From positions 1,000,001-1,064,000 of the forward strand of contig JAHQIY010000015.1 of the NCBI GenBank assembly GCA_019054805.1: 64,000 bases of DNA. The letters run 5' to 3'. The notes beneath the pieces are model-generated. The model ran no database searches. It had not been told where the DNA came from and saw only the letters and a list, made by a program, of their open reading frames with translations. Both the position numbers and the translations under genes were made by a program. Origin of the DNA: Brachionus manjavacas. Taxonomy: Eukaryota; Rotifera; Eurotatoria; Ploima; Brachionidae. Shown in pieces: positions 46,784 to 57,940 of this stretch (its first letter is position 1; each line of letters starts with the position of its first letter).

Positions 46784-49003
46784 ATGGACCAAAAAAGCAA
46801 TCATCTAGGGATCCGGAAGCCTAAGTCAGAAAAGTCGTGCTCGCCATCTCCTCCGATGCTGGTGGTGCAAAACGGTGCCGAAGAGAGTACGGCGCCCAAA
46901 CTCGAGAGCATAGACGAATCGTCGTCGTCGTCGACCAACTCGGTCAGCGACAAACCAATTTGTTTTTTTCAGTCCAGCGACCTGGCCGAAATGAACTCAG
47001 TGCTAAGCCTGATTCGCTCAAATTTTCCCAACCTGAACGTGCAAGTGTGCCTGGGCGCCAACCTGCCCTCCAATAAGACAAAATTTCTGTCACCAAGCCA
47101 AAAGCAGTCGGAACGCGCGTTCAGCATCGACAGCTCGTTTTTGAACTCGATGGACCGGCAAGAGTCGAAGGACAGCGGGTTCTGGAGCGGCGGCAAGTCG
47201 TCTTTCGACTCGGCCAAATCGTGGTCCATGTCCGAGTCGTACTCGACCTCGCTGCAGACGCCCTCGCCGCCCACCAACCAGCCCAAGGCCGAGCACGAGA
47301 ACTATCTCAAGTCGCCGACAAACCGCTCCGGCTTCAAGTGGAAAAAGGGCCAAGCGTGGCGCTACAACAGCAACAGCAGCAACGTGTCCACGGACTGCAG
47401 CACAAACTGCGACGAGCCAAGCACCCAGAACACCAGCCTGAACCTGACAAGCTTTGAGGCCGACAACGACCAGCCCAAAGGCGGCCCCGGCACCCGGTTC
47501 AGCAACAGCTTTGAGTCCACCGGACTGCCGCACTCCAGCCTGTCCAACAGCCACCTCTGGGCCTCCACGTCCAAACTGGACGAGTTCGGAAGCGGCCACG
47601 CCGCCAAGCCCATTGTTTCCTCGTTCACAATTGGCGACAACATGAACAAAGCGCCCAAGCGCCGAGGCAAACTGGTCCGAGAGCAAACCATTGACCACCA
47701 GGACGAACAATCGACCAGCAGTCTTACCAACAACACAATCAAACTCGAAAGCACCAGGTTCGACTCGATCAGCAGCTTGATCAGCCCGCTGAGCATATCG
47801 AGCAAAGAGTCGGACAAGCCGAACGGCAGCGGACGCATTTCGCCGCCCGAAAAACGCCTCTCAATCAACATGGACAAAACGTTTAACTCTACACCGGCGT
47901 CCGTGTGCTCGTCGCCGGCGCCTGCCTCTCACAGCCTGCACGAGGCCGTAGTGGCGGCCGTGATCGCCGCTGCCATCGGCAAACCAACCGCTCTCAACAG
48001 CCAAGCCATCGAGCACCATCAGCAGCACCATCAGCAGCACCATCAGCAGCAGCAGCACTACGACTTCTACAAGGACCTGCACAAACTAAACCTTAGGACC
48101 AGTGACGAGTCAAAAACAAACGACCAGTATTTGTCGACCAACAGTGGCAAGATGGTGTGCCGGTCTAGCTCGTCGCCCAACTATTCATCCTCTTGTTCGT
48201 CCATACCATCACTGCAAAATGGTCTGGCAGCGTCGATTAGCTCGGGCTTTGCGCCTCTTCTCAGCTCGTTCGCCGACCAGAGCAGTTTGTACGGTGCCAA
48301 GTCGCTGTCGACTTGTTCCATACCAGTGGCTCATTATGGCGCGTCCAGACCAAGCAATGAGAGTTTGAGATTTGGCGCGCGACCACCCGAGATAGTGATA
48401 ACCGAGAGCAAGGTTGATGGCGACGGCGGCGGCGACAAGAACGCGTGCACGCCGGCCCAGTTTCAGTTCAAGCCTGATGAGTCCAATGTGTGGAGGACCA
48501 TGAACAGTCAGTATTTGAGCAGTATGGCCAGGAGCCAGACTAGCGGTGAGAAGCAGGCAAAGCCGCATGTGTGTCCCAGCTGCCAGAAGAGGTTCGCCAG
48601 AAGTGACATGCTCATACGGCATTCGAGGCTGCACTCGGGCGTTCGGCCCTATAGATGCAATCGCTGCGGACAAGAGTTTAGTCGCAGCGATCATTTGAAT
48701 ACTCATTTGAGGACGCACACTGGCGAAAAGCCCTACTCTTGTCCGCATCCCAAGTGCACCTATGCCGCTTGTCGAAAAGACATGATCACCAGGCACTTGA
48801 AGGTGCACAACAAGAACAAGAGTGCCACCATGTCCTTTGATAACTCTAGTGATAAAGCCAAAACGCTGAATGCGGATTTTGGCAAAAAGTTGACCGCTTT
48901 TCCCTCGATCAGCTTCGATTCGGCCAGTTTGAATTTTGTCCAAAGGCACAATTCGGACAAGATGCAAGATAGCAACGAGGTTGCTGCTGGTCAAACAAAA
49001 TAA
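46784..49003 (+). CDS. EGR-like zinc finger transcription factor
   Basis: A single-exon 739-aa nuclear protein. Three C2H2 fingers lie at about residues 594-677: HVCPSCQKRFARSDMLIRH, YRCNRCGQEFSRSDHLNTH and a third with a CX4C spacing (YSCPHPKCTYAACRKDMITRH), linked by HSGVRPY and HTGEKPY. The recognition helices RSDMLIR and RSDHLNT resemble EGR and Krüppel-like fingers, suggesting a G-rich site with a TGG centre; this is inference. The long N terminus is Ser/Asn/Gln-rich, with a His/Gln run (residues about 407-425, HHQQ units) and Ser-rich activation-like stretches. A few basic residues follow the fingers. It is strikingly GC-rich against its flanks. Exact orthologue not decided; EGR/KLF-type family is secure. 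Confidence 0.88.
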   Translation: MDQKSNHLGIRKPKSEKSCSPSPPMLVVQNGAEESTAPKLESIDESSSSSTNSVSDKPICFFQSSDLAEMNSVLSLIRSNFPNLNVQVCLGANLPSNKTKFLSPSQKQSERAFSIDSSFLNSMDRQESKDSGFWSGGKSSFDSAKSWSMSESYSTSLQTPSPPTNQPKAEHENYLKSPTNRSGFKWKKGQAWRYNSNSSNVSTDCSTNCDEPSTQNTSLNLTSFEADNDQPKGGPGTRFSNSFESTGLPHSSLSNSHLWASTSKLDEFGSGHAAKPIVSSFTIGDNMNKAPKRRGKLVREQTIDHQDEQSTSSLTNNTIKLESTRFDSISSLISPLSISSKESDKPNGSGRISPPEKRLSINMDKTFNSTPASVCSSPAPASHSLHEAVVAAVIAAAIGKPTALNSQAIEHHQQHHQQHHQQQQHYDFYKDLHKLNLRTSDESKTNDQYLSTNSGKMVCRSSSSPNYSSSCSSIPSLQNGLAASISSGFAPLLSSFADQSSLYGAKSLSTCSIPVAHYGASRPSNESLRFGARPPEIVITESKVDGDGGGDKNACTPAQFQFKPDESNVWRTMNSQYLSSMARSQTSGEKQAKPHVCPSCQKRFARSDMLIRHSRLHSGVRPYRCNRCGQEFSRSDHLNTHLRTHTGEKPYSCPHPKCTYAACRKDMITRHLKVHNKNKSATMSFDNSSDKAKTLNADFGKKLTAFPSISFDSASLNFVQRHNSDKMQDSNEVAAGQTK

Positions 49004-49210
49004 TTCTTACGGAATTGTTGTCCCATTCGGTGTTGTCCAGCTAAGCGAGTACACCACTTTGCACTAATTTTCCGAACAAACAAAATAGTCAACTTTTTTT
49101 AATTTTTTTTTGGATTTTTTTTAACTTTTTGTTTAAATTTTTGAAATGTCTATTCGCCTTCATGAACTAGAGTCCTCTAGATGTGTTCCAAAACCGGTGG
49201 TTCCTTTTTA

Positions 49211-49236
49211 TCTCTCTCTCTCTCTCTCTCTCTCTC
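49211..49236 (+). repeat. CT dinucleotide microsatellite
   Basis: About thirteen CT units lie in the presumed 3' UTR of the zinc finger gene, flanked by T-rich sequence. Confidence 0.9.
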
Positions 49237-49671
49237 CTAGTTTTGTATATATTTATAACATGTCCATTTAAATTAAGTTCTTTTTTTATAATTTTTTTTC
49301 GTTCTTTTTTTTCAGTGTGAGTCTAAATGTTTGTAAATAAATAAAAAACGTAATACCAAATTGATTTTGAATGAGATTTTCAAATAAATATTAATTTATC
49401 CTTTTTTTCAATTCTTTTTAATTAAAACCAAACATCATCACATTGAAATTTCAAATCACCCCAAAATACCCGCATTTCTTTGCAGATACAATTAAATGCT
49501 GATGATTTTCTTTAAAAGAGAACAAAAAACTCTTTAATTTTTTTATATTAGGTTATATGATTTTGAAATAAAAAACAGAAAATCACCTCAATCATTTTAA
49601 TTTTCTTGAATTAGACTAACAACTATTTAAAAAACAATGAGAAAAATAAAAAAATAGAATAAGTTTTCATA

Positions 49672-50225
49672 ATAGTAGTAGTAGTAGTAGTAGTAGATAA
49701 CTGCGTGGATCTTATCCACAAAGCTGAGAACGCCTGAGCGTTTTATTTTCAGCTATAGCAGTCCTATACATTTTCTTAAAATTATACAATAATTGAATTG
49801 ATAAATTAATAATTACACTTAAAAGTAAATGCCAAATAATGAATGATAAACACTAAAAAGAAAAAGAAAAAAAAAAAAACACAGCTTTGACAAAACTAAA
49901 ATGGTTCAAGAGAAACCACAAAATGCTAAAGACACAAAACTTTAACTTAACAAAACAATAAAAAACACTTAATATAATATTTTTTTTTTATAAATTAGTT
50001 TAAATTAGTTTTGACTCGTTCGATTTCAGCCATTTGTCTAGCTTTGCTTTAAACGAGTTGACCGATTTCGCTACGACTATGTCATTAGGTAATTTATTCC
50101 ACCCCTTGCTTGTTCTGTTTGTGAAAAAGTTAAGTCTCGTACTGACTGATGAACAAAAATCGTTTCTCTCTCTCGCGTTGAAGCTTTGGGATCTAATATT
50201 ATATTTAATAAGATATAATATTTAA
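49672..50225 (-). mobile_element. 5'-truncated LINE, 3' end with open C-terminal frame
   Basis: On the minus strand an open frame from about 50215 to the stop at 50000 ends FNARERNDFCSSVSTRLNFF followed by TNRTSKGWNKLPNDIVVAKS and VNSFKAKLDKWLKSNES. This matches the C terminus of CR1/L2-type LINE polymerases (W-N-x-L-P and F-K-x-x-L-D). A 3' UTR of about 300 bases follows, ending in a TAC repeat (TAG on the plus strand, 49673-49696), a typical LINE tail. The reading frame is undamaged, so insertion was probably recent. Confidence 0.8.
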
Positions 50226-50695
50226 TAAGATTATATGCCTATTTGTTTGAAATTTTATTTACAGCATCTTTAAAATAGTGCTTTATTGTAAATCGAATTT
50301 TAAGAAACGATAAATTTAAAGATAAATTTAAATTTTAAGAAATTTTAAGATTTTTCTTAAATTTAAAAATCAAGATTTTTCTTTAACTATTCTCAATTTA
50401 ATACATTATTCACAACATATTTTTAAACTAATTTGCCAAAATTCATTATATTTCATTCATTCTTTTTTTCTTTTAGCTGAATCAATGACTTGAAAAATAT
50501 GGTATTTGTTCACCTTGGTCCGACTTACTCAATAAAAACAGTACATGATTGAATTGTTATTTAAAATACTAGTAATAAGTGTGATTTTTGGTGTTTTATA
50601 TTGTTTTTTCTATTTATATAAATTTAACTATCCATTGTTTTTTCTTATAAATTTTGATGGGGTAACATTTTTTTTTAAATTGTTGTAAAAAATTT

Positions 50696-51040
50696 GGTTT
50701 TGTGAAATTTAGTGCAAAAAAACAGTACAAAGTGTAAAAAAATTAAATAACTTTTTTTCTAAAAGTTTAATAAGTTCTGAGAGTGCATTATGGTGCAACA
50801 TTCAAAGTTAAATTAACTGCAAAAGTCTGCTAATGGTGTGCAAAGCCTCTGCAAAATGAACTTCACTCGATTTTATTGAAATTTTATTTCCGCTAAACTC
50901 TGCAAATTTAGCAAACCTTTATTTTTGATGCAAATGTTGCATTTGCAGAACTAAGTTTAGACCTTTGGAAAAATAGTTATTCAATTTTTTTACATTTTTT
51001 TCTGTTCTGTTTATAATTTTGAACTGAATTTACCAAAACC
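50696..51040. mobile_element. Mutator-like foldback element, second full copy
   Basis: The 345-bp element starts GGTTTTGTGAAATT and ends with an approximate reverse complement (AATTTACCAAAACC). It is flanked by AAAAAATTT on both sides (50687-50695 and 51041-51049), an exact 9-bp duplication. Internal blocks match the element at 6151-6491: AAATAACTTTTTTTCTAAAAG on the left and TTTGCAGAACTA-GTTTAGAC on the right. It is older and more diverged than the first copy. Confidence 0.78.
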
Positions 51041-51283
51041 AAAAAATTTCATCTTTTAGAATTTCGTGTTTAAATTATTCAAATGATTGAAGATTGTGGA
51101 CAAGAAGGAAACGAGGCGATCTAATTCAAATGTACATATGTGGCATGTTAACAGATCGAATATGCAGGTGTACAAAAGCATAGGCAACAGTTATAAGTTT
51201 AGAAGAGAATTTGTTTCGAAGTGTGAGCCATAATTCAACTATTTTACCAATAGAATTACCAATGAGTGGAACAAGATTATGAT

Positions 51284-51401
51284 CAGAGTTGTTTAAAAGT
51301 CTCAAGTCAAGTCCAAGTCCGGACTTTTTTTTTTCAAAAGTCTGAGTCAAAGACTTTTTTTAATGACTTGGACTTTAATTTGGTATTTTTAAATAACTCT
51401 G
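51284..51401. repeat. 118-bp palindromic element rich in AAGTC words
   Basis: The ends CAGAGTTGTTTAAAA and its near reverse complement (TTTTTAAATAACTCTG) flank a core with repeated CAAGTC, AAGTCC and GACTT words in both orientations. No target duplication is clear. A partial relative lies near 16750-16810 (AGTTGTTTAAAA, then AAGTC words). Confidence 0.6.
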
Positions 51402-51429
51402 GACTAGATTTAGGGAAAGGATATTAGAG

Positions 51430-51489
51430 AACCGATATTGAGCTTTTAGGAAAAATAATTGAGATTTTTACTCTAAAATTCATAATGCC
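51430..51489. repeat. Possible end fragment of the 9-bp foldback family
   Basis: The stretch ends TAAAATTCATAATGCC, close to the terminal repeat of the family at 6151-6491 and 36987-37087, and shares TATTGAGCTTTT with the latter. The other end is missing. Confidence 0.4.
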
Positions 51490-52059
51490 ACCGGTGTTTT
51501 ATGAATCAGCCGATTTTAATTAAATCAATTAAAATTATTAATCTAGCCAAATTTTAATTATTTATTTATCAGTTTTATTATCTGAACCAAGTTCTTTCAG
51601 ATTAGGAACAGATTTGATAAAATGAGCAAAAAAAATCAAAATAAATAAATTGAATTATAAACTGAAAAGCACTTGATATTTAAGAATAGCACATTATAAA
51701 GAAAGAAAGAAAAAAATATAAGGTAGTAATTACACAAGGGAGTCGTATAATCAATAAATTTTGATTTAAAGCCTGTTCTGTAATCATCCACTTGTCTAAA
51801 AACAAATGGAACTGAATGATTCATTACTTTATTTTATTTCATTTTCTCTCCGTTAGTTAGTAGACAACCAGGAACGAAGTCGTGTAACAGAATTTAATTA
51901 GTGGGTTGATTTTTTTTTAATAAATTGAAATTAGTGTTCCTAAAAAATTGAAAAAATATCATTTATTGAAGATCATTTATATGTCAAAAATTTAATTATT
52001 CTCCTATAGAATTATTTTTTGTGAAGAGGTATTTATTTTTTATTTTTGTCGACAGTCTA

Positions 52060-52529
52060 AACGGGTCCTACTAAAACACTGGACCCCAATTTTTAAAAAT
52101 TTCCTGACCCCCATTTTTTTTGCAAAGCAAAAATATTTTTAAAAGTTTTAAAAGTCAAAAATCTTAGGAAATTCTTAATCAAATGGCATGTTGTATTAAA
52201 AATTTTTAAATTCGATTTCAATAATAACCAAGGTCTTTTATTTTAATCAAAATTTCTCAAAAACTATACTTCCTGGAGAAAAATTAAGCACATTTTTAGT
52301 AAGCTCATTAAATTCTCTTCAAGAAAAATTGGGGTCAGTTGGGGGTCAGGAGTATAATATTAAGAAATGTAAAAATATTCAATTTTCACAAAAAATAAAA
52401 ATTTTGGAGATAAACTTATTTAATTTTCAAAAAATAGAGAAAAATTCAAACTAAATTATATATTAAAACTTTTAAAAATATTTTTGCTTTTCAAAAAAAA
52501 TGGGGGTCAGTGTTTTAGTAGGACCCGTT
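52060..52529. mobile_element. TA-flanked miniature inverted-repeat element
   Basis: The 470-bp element starts AACGGGTCCTACTAAAACAC and ends with the reverse complement, with a TA on both sides (52058-52059 and 52530-52531). Terminal repeats extend about 100 bp, including a GGGGGTCAG motif in inverted copies. The TA duplication suits Tc1/mariner-type mobilisation. No coding region. A truncated copy lies at 20370-20559. Confidence 0.85.
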
Positions 52530-52679
52530 TAAATCAATTTAATATTAATACTATTATAATGACAATTTTAAATAACACAATTAATTAATGTTTTTTAGCC
52601 AATTTAAATTTTTATTTTAGTTTTTAAATTGCTCTCTGAAAGAGCTAATTATCATTTATTATATTAACGAATAATAATA

Positions 52680-52930
52680 AAAGTAATAATAAAAAAATAA
52701 CAGTCATCAGCTATCATGTATTCCGGTTCCCGCAACTACACGGAATGTGGGATACGCATTATGATTGCTCTTTGCTAATATATTGTTCTTAGCGATTCCA
52801 GGTTAATCTTGTCCAACTTGTTCTTTAACTCAATTATCGTTTTAGGGTGAACAATATCTGCCAGTAGCCTGTTTCATAAGCTTATCACCTTGATGCAATC
52901 CATCGACTCCATATCCACGATTTATCCATG
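52680..52930 (-). pseudogene. Old LINE 3' end relic
   Basis: Minus-strand translation gives NRLLADIVHPKTIIELKNKL followed by DKINLESLRTIY, with a stop just upstream of the block, matching the C terminus of LINE polymerases (N-R-L-P, then F-K-N-x-L-D-K). An AT-rich 3' tail with ATT repeats lies at 52660-52690. It is more decayed than the copy at 49672-50225. Confidence 0.65.
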
Positions 52931-54504
52931 ATTAAATTATCTATAAAAGTAGATGTAAACTTTTAATAAAGTGGCTTTTTGAAAATTAGAATTTTGGTTT
53001 TTTTTTAAGAATTTTTAAAATAATATATGCTTGTTTTGTTTCAATAATATATCAGTAAATTTACTAATATATTACGATAAAAAATGGGGTCTAGCACAGT
53101 AAGACCTTAGGTGAACCACAGTTCATTATTATGAGAACAAATCTTGTTTAAATCTTTTATTTTGTTAAATTATCTTTAATTTTTTAAAATCAGGTGAACA
53201 AATTTTAGATTAAGTGAACTAATTGTTCACTAAACTCGAGAACAAGAAACCGACTAAACCCCAAAAATATATCATTCATAAGGAAAAAGTCTAAGCTACA
53301 ACTAGTTATACAGCGGAATTATATAATATAACCCTTTTTTTTTCAAATTTGAATTTTATTATTTGTGAAAGTCAGTCCCCTTAGCTTGTTAAATTCAAAG
53401 ATTTCCTCCGTGTTTCTAATTTGTTTGGTCTCATATTTGTATTTTATTTTATCTAATTGCTTGATTAGGATCCTTAATCAAAATATAAAAAGTTATCGTT
53501 ATTTTTTTTTTACTTTTAATTTAATAATTTCCTTTTAATGAAAATTAAATTCAAGAACACAAAATAAACTTTGAAAATGATTCAAATTTTGGTGATTAAA
53601 ATATTTGAATCTTCCACGATAAATATCATTTTTAAATCACTGAATATCGATTCTTATCATCTTTTTAAGCAGTCATGAAAATAGAAGCATTTTAAATTTA
53701 AAAAAATGGATTTTGAGAGATTCCTCTATATTTTTGCTGGAAAAATAAATACAAGATTAAATTGCTTCCAATTTTCTAATTTTGTTAATAAAAAAATTCT
53801 TATTTAATTTTTTTTTATTTAAAATTCAAAAATTTTAATAATGTTCTAATTAAATAAAAGATTAGATGTTGCTGTTGTTCTTAAAATTAAAATTGTAAAA
53901 TTTAGCATAATTTTGATTTTATCAAAGCCTACAGGACCCATTTCTTTGCCAATTCAGTATACCCAGCTACGCCATTGATATTCCGAAAGAAGGCGTTAAA
54001 ATTTAATACGAAATATTTGGGTGTATTTTTAAAAGGAATACTTCTTCAATGTAAAAGATACTCAGTTTTTAGTTAAACATCTGTTAATTGTTGTTTTTTA
54101 AAAACATTGATAGAATGTTGAAAAGAAAAGATAAATTTTAAATGTGAGCTCAGTTCGTTTGATTTATCTGTCCGAAAACAAAATTGGGTGAATTTTTTTT
54201 TCTAGTATTTTAAATAAAAAATGATCAAAATTTTGGATTATTTTTTTAATTACAAATAAGTCAATACATTTCAGTTGAAATAATCAAAAATCAAAAAATG
54301 ATAAATCGAAAAAAAAATAATATTTTAATCCCATAATTTAACCTCAGCCATTTCGGCCTGATTTTGAGAGCCCTAGATTTTACAAGATTAACATTTATCA
54401 TAATTTATAATCAAGTCTAAGTACAAGAGAGATAGTTAAAACTGAATAGCAAACAATCAATTTCTGAATTTGAAGAAAGCTTTTTGAATAAATCATTTTG
54501 AAGA

Positions 54505-55314
54505 ATGGAACTGGTAGATTTCTCAAAACCGACGACTATGTGCGATGTGTTTCTCATAGTCGAGAACCGCAAACTTTACTGCAACCGAGCCATGTTGAGC
54601 ATTTGGTCACCGGTCTTCGAGACAATGTTCAAATCAAACTTCAAAGAAAAAGAGTCATCTGAAGTCAATTTGCCAGGTTTTGTTTTTAAATTTGAAAAAA
54701 TAAAAAATTTAATCTTTAATAGACAAGACATTTGATGACATCCAAGAGCTTTTACAAGTGATCTACCCACCAAACAAGGCCATTAATTTATCAAATGTGG
54801 AAAAAATGCTTCAATTTGCTGATGAGTATCAAATGAATGAATTGACGAGGCGTTGTAGACAATTTTTAATGACACAACGAGGTTTTTTTTATCTTTGATT
54901 AATTGTGTATAAATTTTATTTTTTTAAGCAGGTACCCTAGAAATTTTGTTACTTGCTCAGCGCTATCAGTTTGAGGATGTGATTAAGCGTTGCGTTGAGC
55001 ACCTAAAGCACACGATTAATTCAAACATTCTCTCTAATGAGCTAAAAATCAAGGAAGTAAATGTTGAGACGCTAAATTCAGTATTGATTGCCAGGGTCAA
55101 GCATTTGGAGACTTTGTTGGACACTTTTAAAAAGAAAGTCAGTGGATCATGTGAAAAATTTCGGGATATTAAGGCTCTCCCCGGAAATTTCAATGAAAAT
55201 CTAACCACTTGTTCGAGACATACTGAGAGTGTGGAATCGTGTCAAGATTGTATGAGAAATGTTCGTTTGATTATAAATAGATTGTGCGAAGAAGGAAGCG
55301 AGTTGACAGAATAA
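54505..55314 (+). CDS. BTB/POZ domain protein
   Basis: Three exons 54505-54676, 54723-54881 and 54932-55314 give 237 aa. The BTB fold starts at once: MCDVFLIVENRKLYCNRAML, then SIWSPVFETMFKSNFKEKES, VNLPDKTFDDIQELLQVIYP joined across the first intron, and INLSNVEKMLQFADEYQM. A BACK-like helical stretch follows (LLLAQRYQFEDVIKRCVEHL). The C terminus is helical with several cysteines (CSRHTES, CQDCMRNVRLIINRLCEEG). Such small BTB proteins often serve as CUL3 ubiquitin ligase adaptors; no MATH, Kelch or zinc finger part is present, so partner and substrate are unknown. Introns are 46-50 nt, in phase with the reading frame. Confidence 0.88.
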
Positions 55315-55969
55315 TCTTTTATTTATTCATTAAAAAAATGATTGGAAAATTTCATAATTAATTTAAGATAAAAAAAGAAAATTGAATAAATTTTTTAACT
55401 AATATTTATTAAAATTTTTTTCATTCACTTAAATAAACAATAAAGTTACCGAGCAATTTTAATAAATTTTTTTTTCATTTAAAAATGCATAGACTTTATC
55501 ATTTTATCATTAACAAACATTTAAAAAAAAAACATAAATTTTTTTATTCATTTTTTTTCTGTTGTTAGGAATTTTAGAAAACGACTAGTTTGAAGAAAAA
55601 TATAAAAATCAATTAAGAACGAGCTCGAAGAGAGTTTAAATTCTCAATTTTGTCTTTAAATGTTTTTTTTTATTTTTTAATAATTTTACTGAGAATCGAT
55701 TAACTTTTTTATAAAATGAAAAATAAAAATTACTCTTTAACCTTTTAATTAAAATTTTTTTATTAATATCCTAACAACTGAATAAAAAATCAGCTAAAGT
55801 TCAAGAAATTCAAAACTTAAGTGCAATCTGGATTACTAATATTTGACTTTGAACATTTTTAATCAACATGGAGGACATTATAAAGTATTCAATTCGTAAA
55901 CTACGTCTTTAGAAACATTAAATTTCTTTTTTTTTTGGAAGGCTCAAAAAAAATTCTATACCCAGGGGT

Positions 55970-57487
55970 CTAAAAATAACTAACCCTGTAAAAAGTTGTA
56001 GTTCTTTCAAGTCTCAAAAATTTTTAAATAATAATTCTTATTCAACTTCCATCTCATCATCAGTTTCCAGCTCAATAATATTTCTGACAAAATATTGCAA
56101 GTTACTTCAGCAAGATATGGTGGCAAGAAATCACACCAGAGGAATGGCAAAAGGTCTAATAGTCAAGCTCCCTATGAAAGATAACAAAATGATCTGTGAC
56201 AATTCGTGAGGAATAATACTTCTCCCAATAGCAAGCAAGAGGTTCTGCAGCATAATTCTGGAAAGAATAAGGAGCTTTTTGAATGTTATACTTAGAAAGG
56301 AACAAGTAGGATTTAGACGGGGTAGAGGAAATAAAGGCCAGATATTTGTACCAAGGAACATTATAGAACAAAGTCAAGAATGGAATTATTTTCTGTTTCT
56401 TAACTTCATTGACTTCAAGAAAGCCTTTGATAGCATATAGAAGTTTTGGAGAGCAATGATGGGGCTAAAACTTTAGTTATGTGAATCAACACCAAATTGG
56501 ATAACCCGATTACCATGGATGAAAAACAAAACGAATGTGTAAGCATATTTAGGAAGCACCATCAGTTCAGCGATGGGAACACAAAGAGACATTAAGAAAA
56601 GACTTGCTTAAGCAAAGAATGCCTTTGCTAGACTCCGACCAGCATGGAAATCAACCAGCTACAATAAGGAAACAATACTTAAACTGTACAACACTGTAGT
56701 AAAAACAACAATGATATACGATAGCGAATGCTGGAGGATGTGTGAATCTGACAGCAAAAGCCTGAATAGCTTCCACACTGGAAGCCTGCGGAGGATCGTC
56801 GGGATAAACTAGCCTGAGACATTGTCAAATGCTGACCTATCCACAAGAACAAATTCAGAGCCATTCAGTCAGTGTATTAAGAAAAAAGACTGCGATGGGT
56901 TGGACATGTTCTTGGAATGAAAGAAACATGGATCCCAAAAAGACCCCTTGAATGGACACCTCAAGGGCGACCTAAGATAGAACCACCAACATTGAGGACA
57001 ACATTCACGAAAGAGCTCATCGAAATGGGAATGACATGGGGAGAAGCAAGGGTAAAGACAAACGATCGACTTGAGTGGAAATCAAAAGTAATGACCCTAT
57101 GGTCCACGAGGAGTGAACAAAGAAAAAAAAGAAATAACAATGATTTAAAAAAAGATTAAAAAAAGATTTTGAGACTTTATTTGTATAAAATAAATCTCAA
57201 ATTCAAATAAGTAAAATCACAAATTTTTTCAGAATTTTGTATAGTTTATTTTAAAAATAATGTGAGGTGATCTCTGAGATTACATACGATTCAAGCGAAA
57301 AAGTGTTTATTTTGACTTTTTTTCAATAATAAAAATTGGCACAACATTTTTTAAATAACATTTTATACCAGAGTGTAGATAATTTTATGCTCTTTCAGAA
57401 TATATATAATTTTTAAAAATTAATTTCATCATTGAATACTTGGATCTGAAAGAACTATAACTTTTTAAAGGGATAGGTATTTTTATT
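55970..57487. repeat. Short inverted repeat flanking a LINE relic
   Basis: The left copy reads CTAAAAATAACTAACCCTGT then AAAAAGTTGTAGTTCTTTCA; the right copy (57446-57487) is its approximate reverse complement with about seven differences in 42 bp. Together they enclose about 1.4 kb including the LINE relic. One reading is a LINE inserted inside an older palindromic element. Confidence 0.55.
56101..57159 (+). pseudogene. LINE reverse transcriptase relic with open C-terminal part
   Basis: Translation in shifting frames gives EEWQKGLIVKLPMKDNKMIC, LRKEQVGFRRGRGNKGQIFV, NIIEQSQEWNYFLFLNFIDF with KKAFDSI, then after a deletion of the catalytic YADD region YLGSTISSA-like and AKNAFARLRP blocks, and finally RLRWVGHVLGMKETWIPKRP, LEWTPQGRPKIEPPTLRTTF and MGMTWGEARVKTNDRLEW. 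The order is that of a widespread invertebrate LINE type. Stops and frameshifts make it non-functional; only the last 80 codons (from 56917) are open. Confidence 0.85.
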
Positions 57488-57940
57488 ATTTTGTTTAGAT
57501 TGAGTCGTGAACTTACTGCAGGATGTCAGAGTAGACTTACGTTTTTAATAAATCGAATAGTGCCAATATGGAATAAGGGGTTGAGAATAGATAAGTATTT
57601 CAAAAAAATAAAAGTAGCGCTTTTCATGGATCAGTTTTAGAACCTCCGCTTTCAAGTCTTCAGCGCAATTTAATTACTTTTTAATATTTGAGTTTAAACA
57701 AAAAAAATTATTTTGTCTTAAATAAATATTGTTTTTTTTTAATTAAATTCTAATTTTAATATTTGAACAAGAGAAGCCACCTTTAAGAAATCATTTGTTC
57801 ATTCAAAGAATACAATACTGAAGAGGAGTAATTAATCATAATTAACAAAAAAAATTTTGAATAATAAATAATAAGGACAAAATCCAGTTTTTGCTTCAAT
57901 TTATTTTTTCAATTCTATTTAATAACTCAACAAAAAAGTA

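Larger units (their letters stand above)
49004..54504. other. Repeat-rich spacer between zinc finger and BTB genes
   Basis: It contains the zinc finger gene's 3' UTR with a CT microsatellite and AATAAA signals near 49336, two LINE ends (49672-50225, 52680-52930), a Mutator-like foldback element (50696-51040), a 118-bp palindrome (51284-51401) and a TA-flanked miniature element (52060-52529). From 52930 to 54504 only AT-rich DNA was seen. Confidence 0.55.
55315..57940. other. Spacer with LINE relic between BTB and CatSper genes
   Basis: AT-rich at both ends. A LINE relic fills 56101-57159 and is enclosed by a short inverted repeat (55970-56011 and 57446-57487). No intact gene was recognised. 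Confidence 0.5.

Noticed and set aside
46837..48994. Long antisense and shifted open frames over the zinc finger gene
   Set aside because: Same GC-rich shadow effect; peptides are low complexity without recognised domains.
49211..49236. CT repeat as a regulatory GAGA-type site
   Set aside because: It lies downstream of the stop codon and is better explained as a microsatellite.
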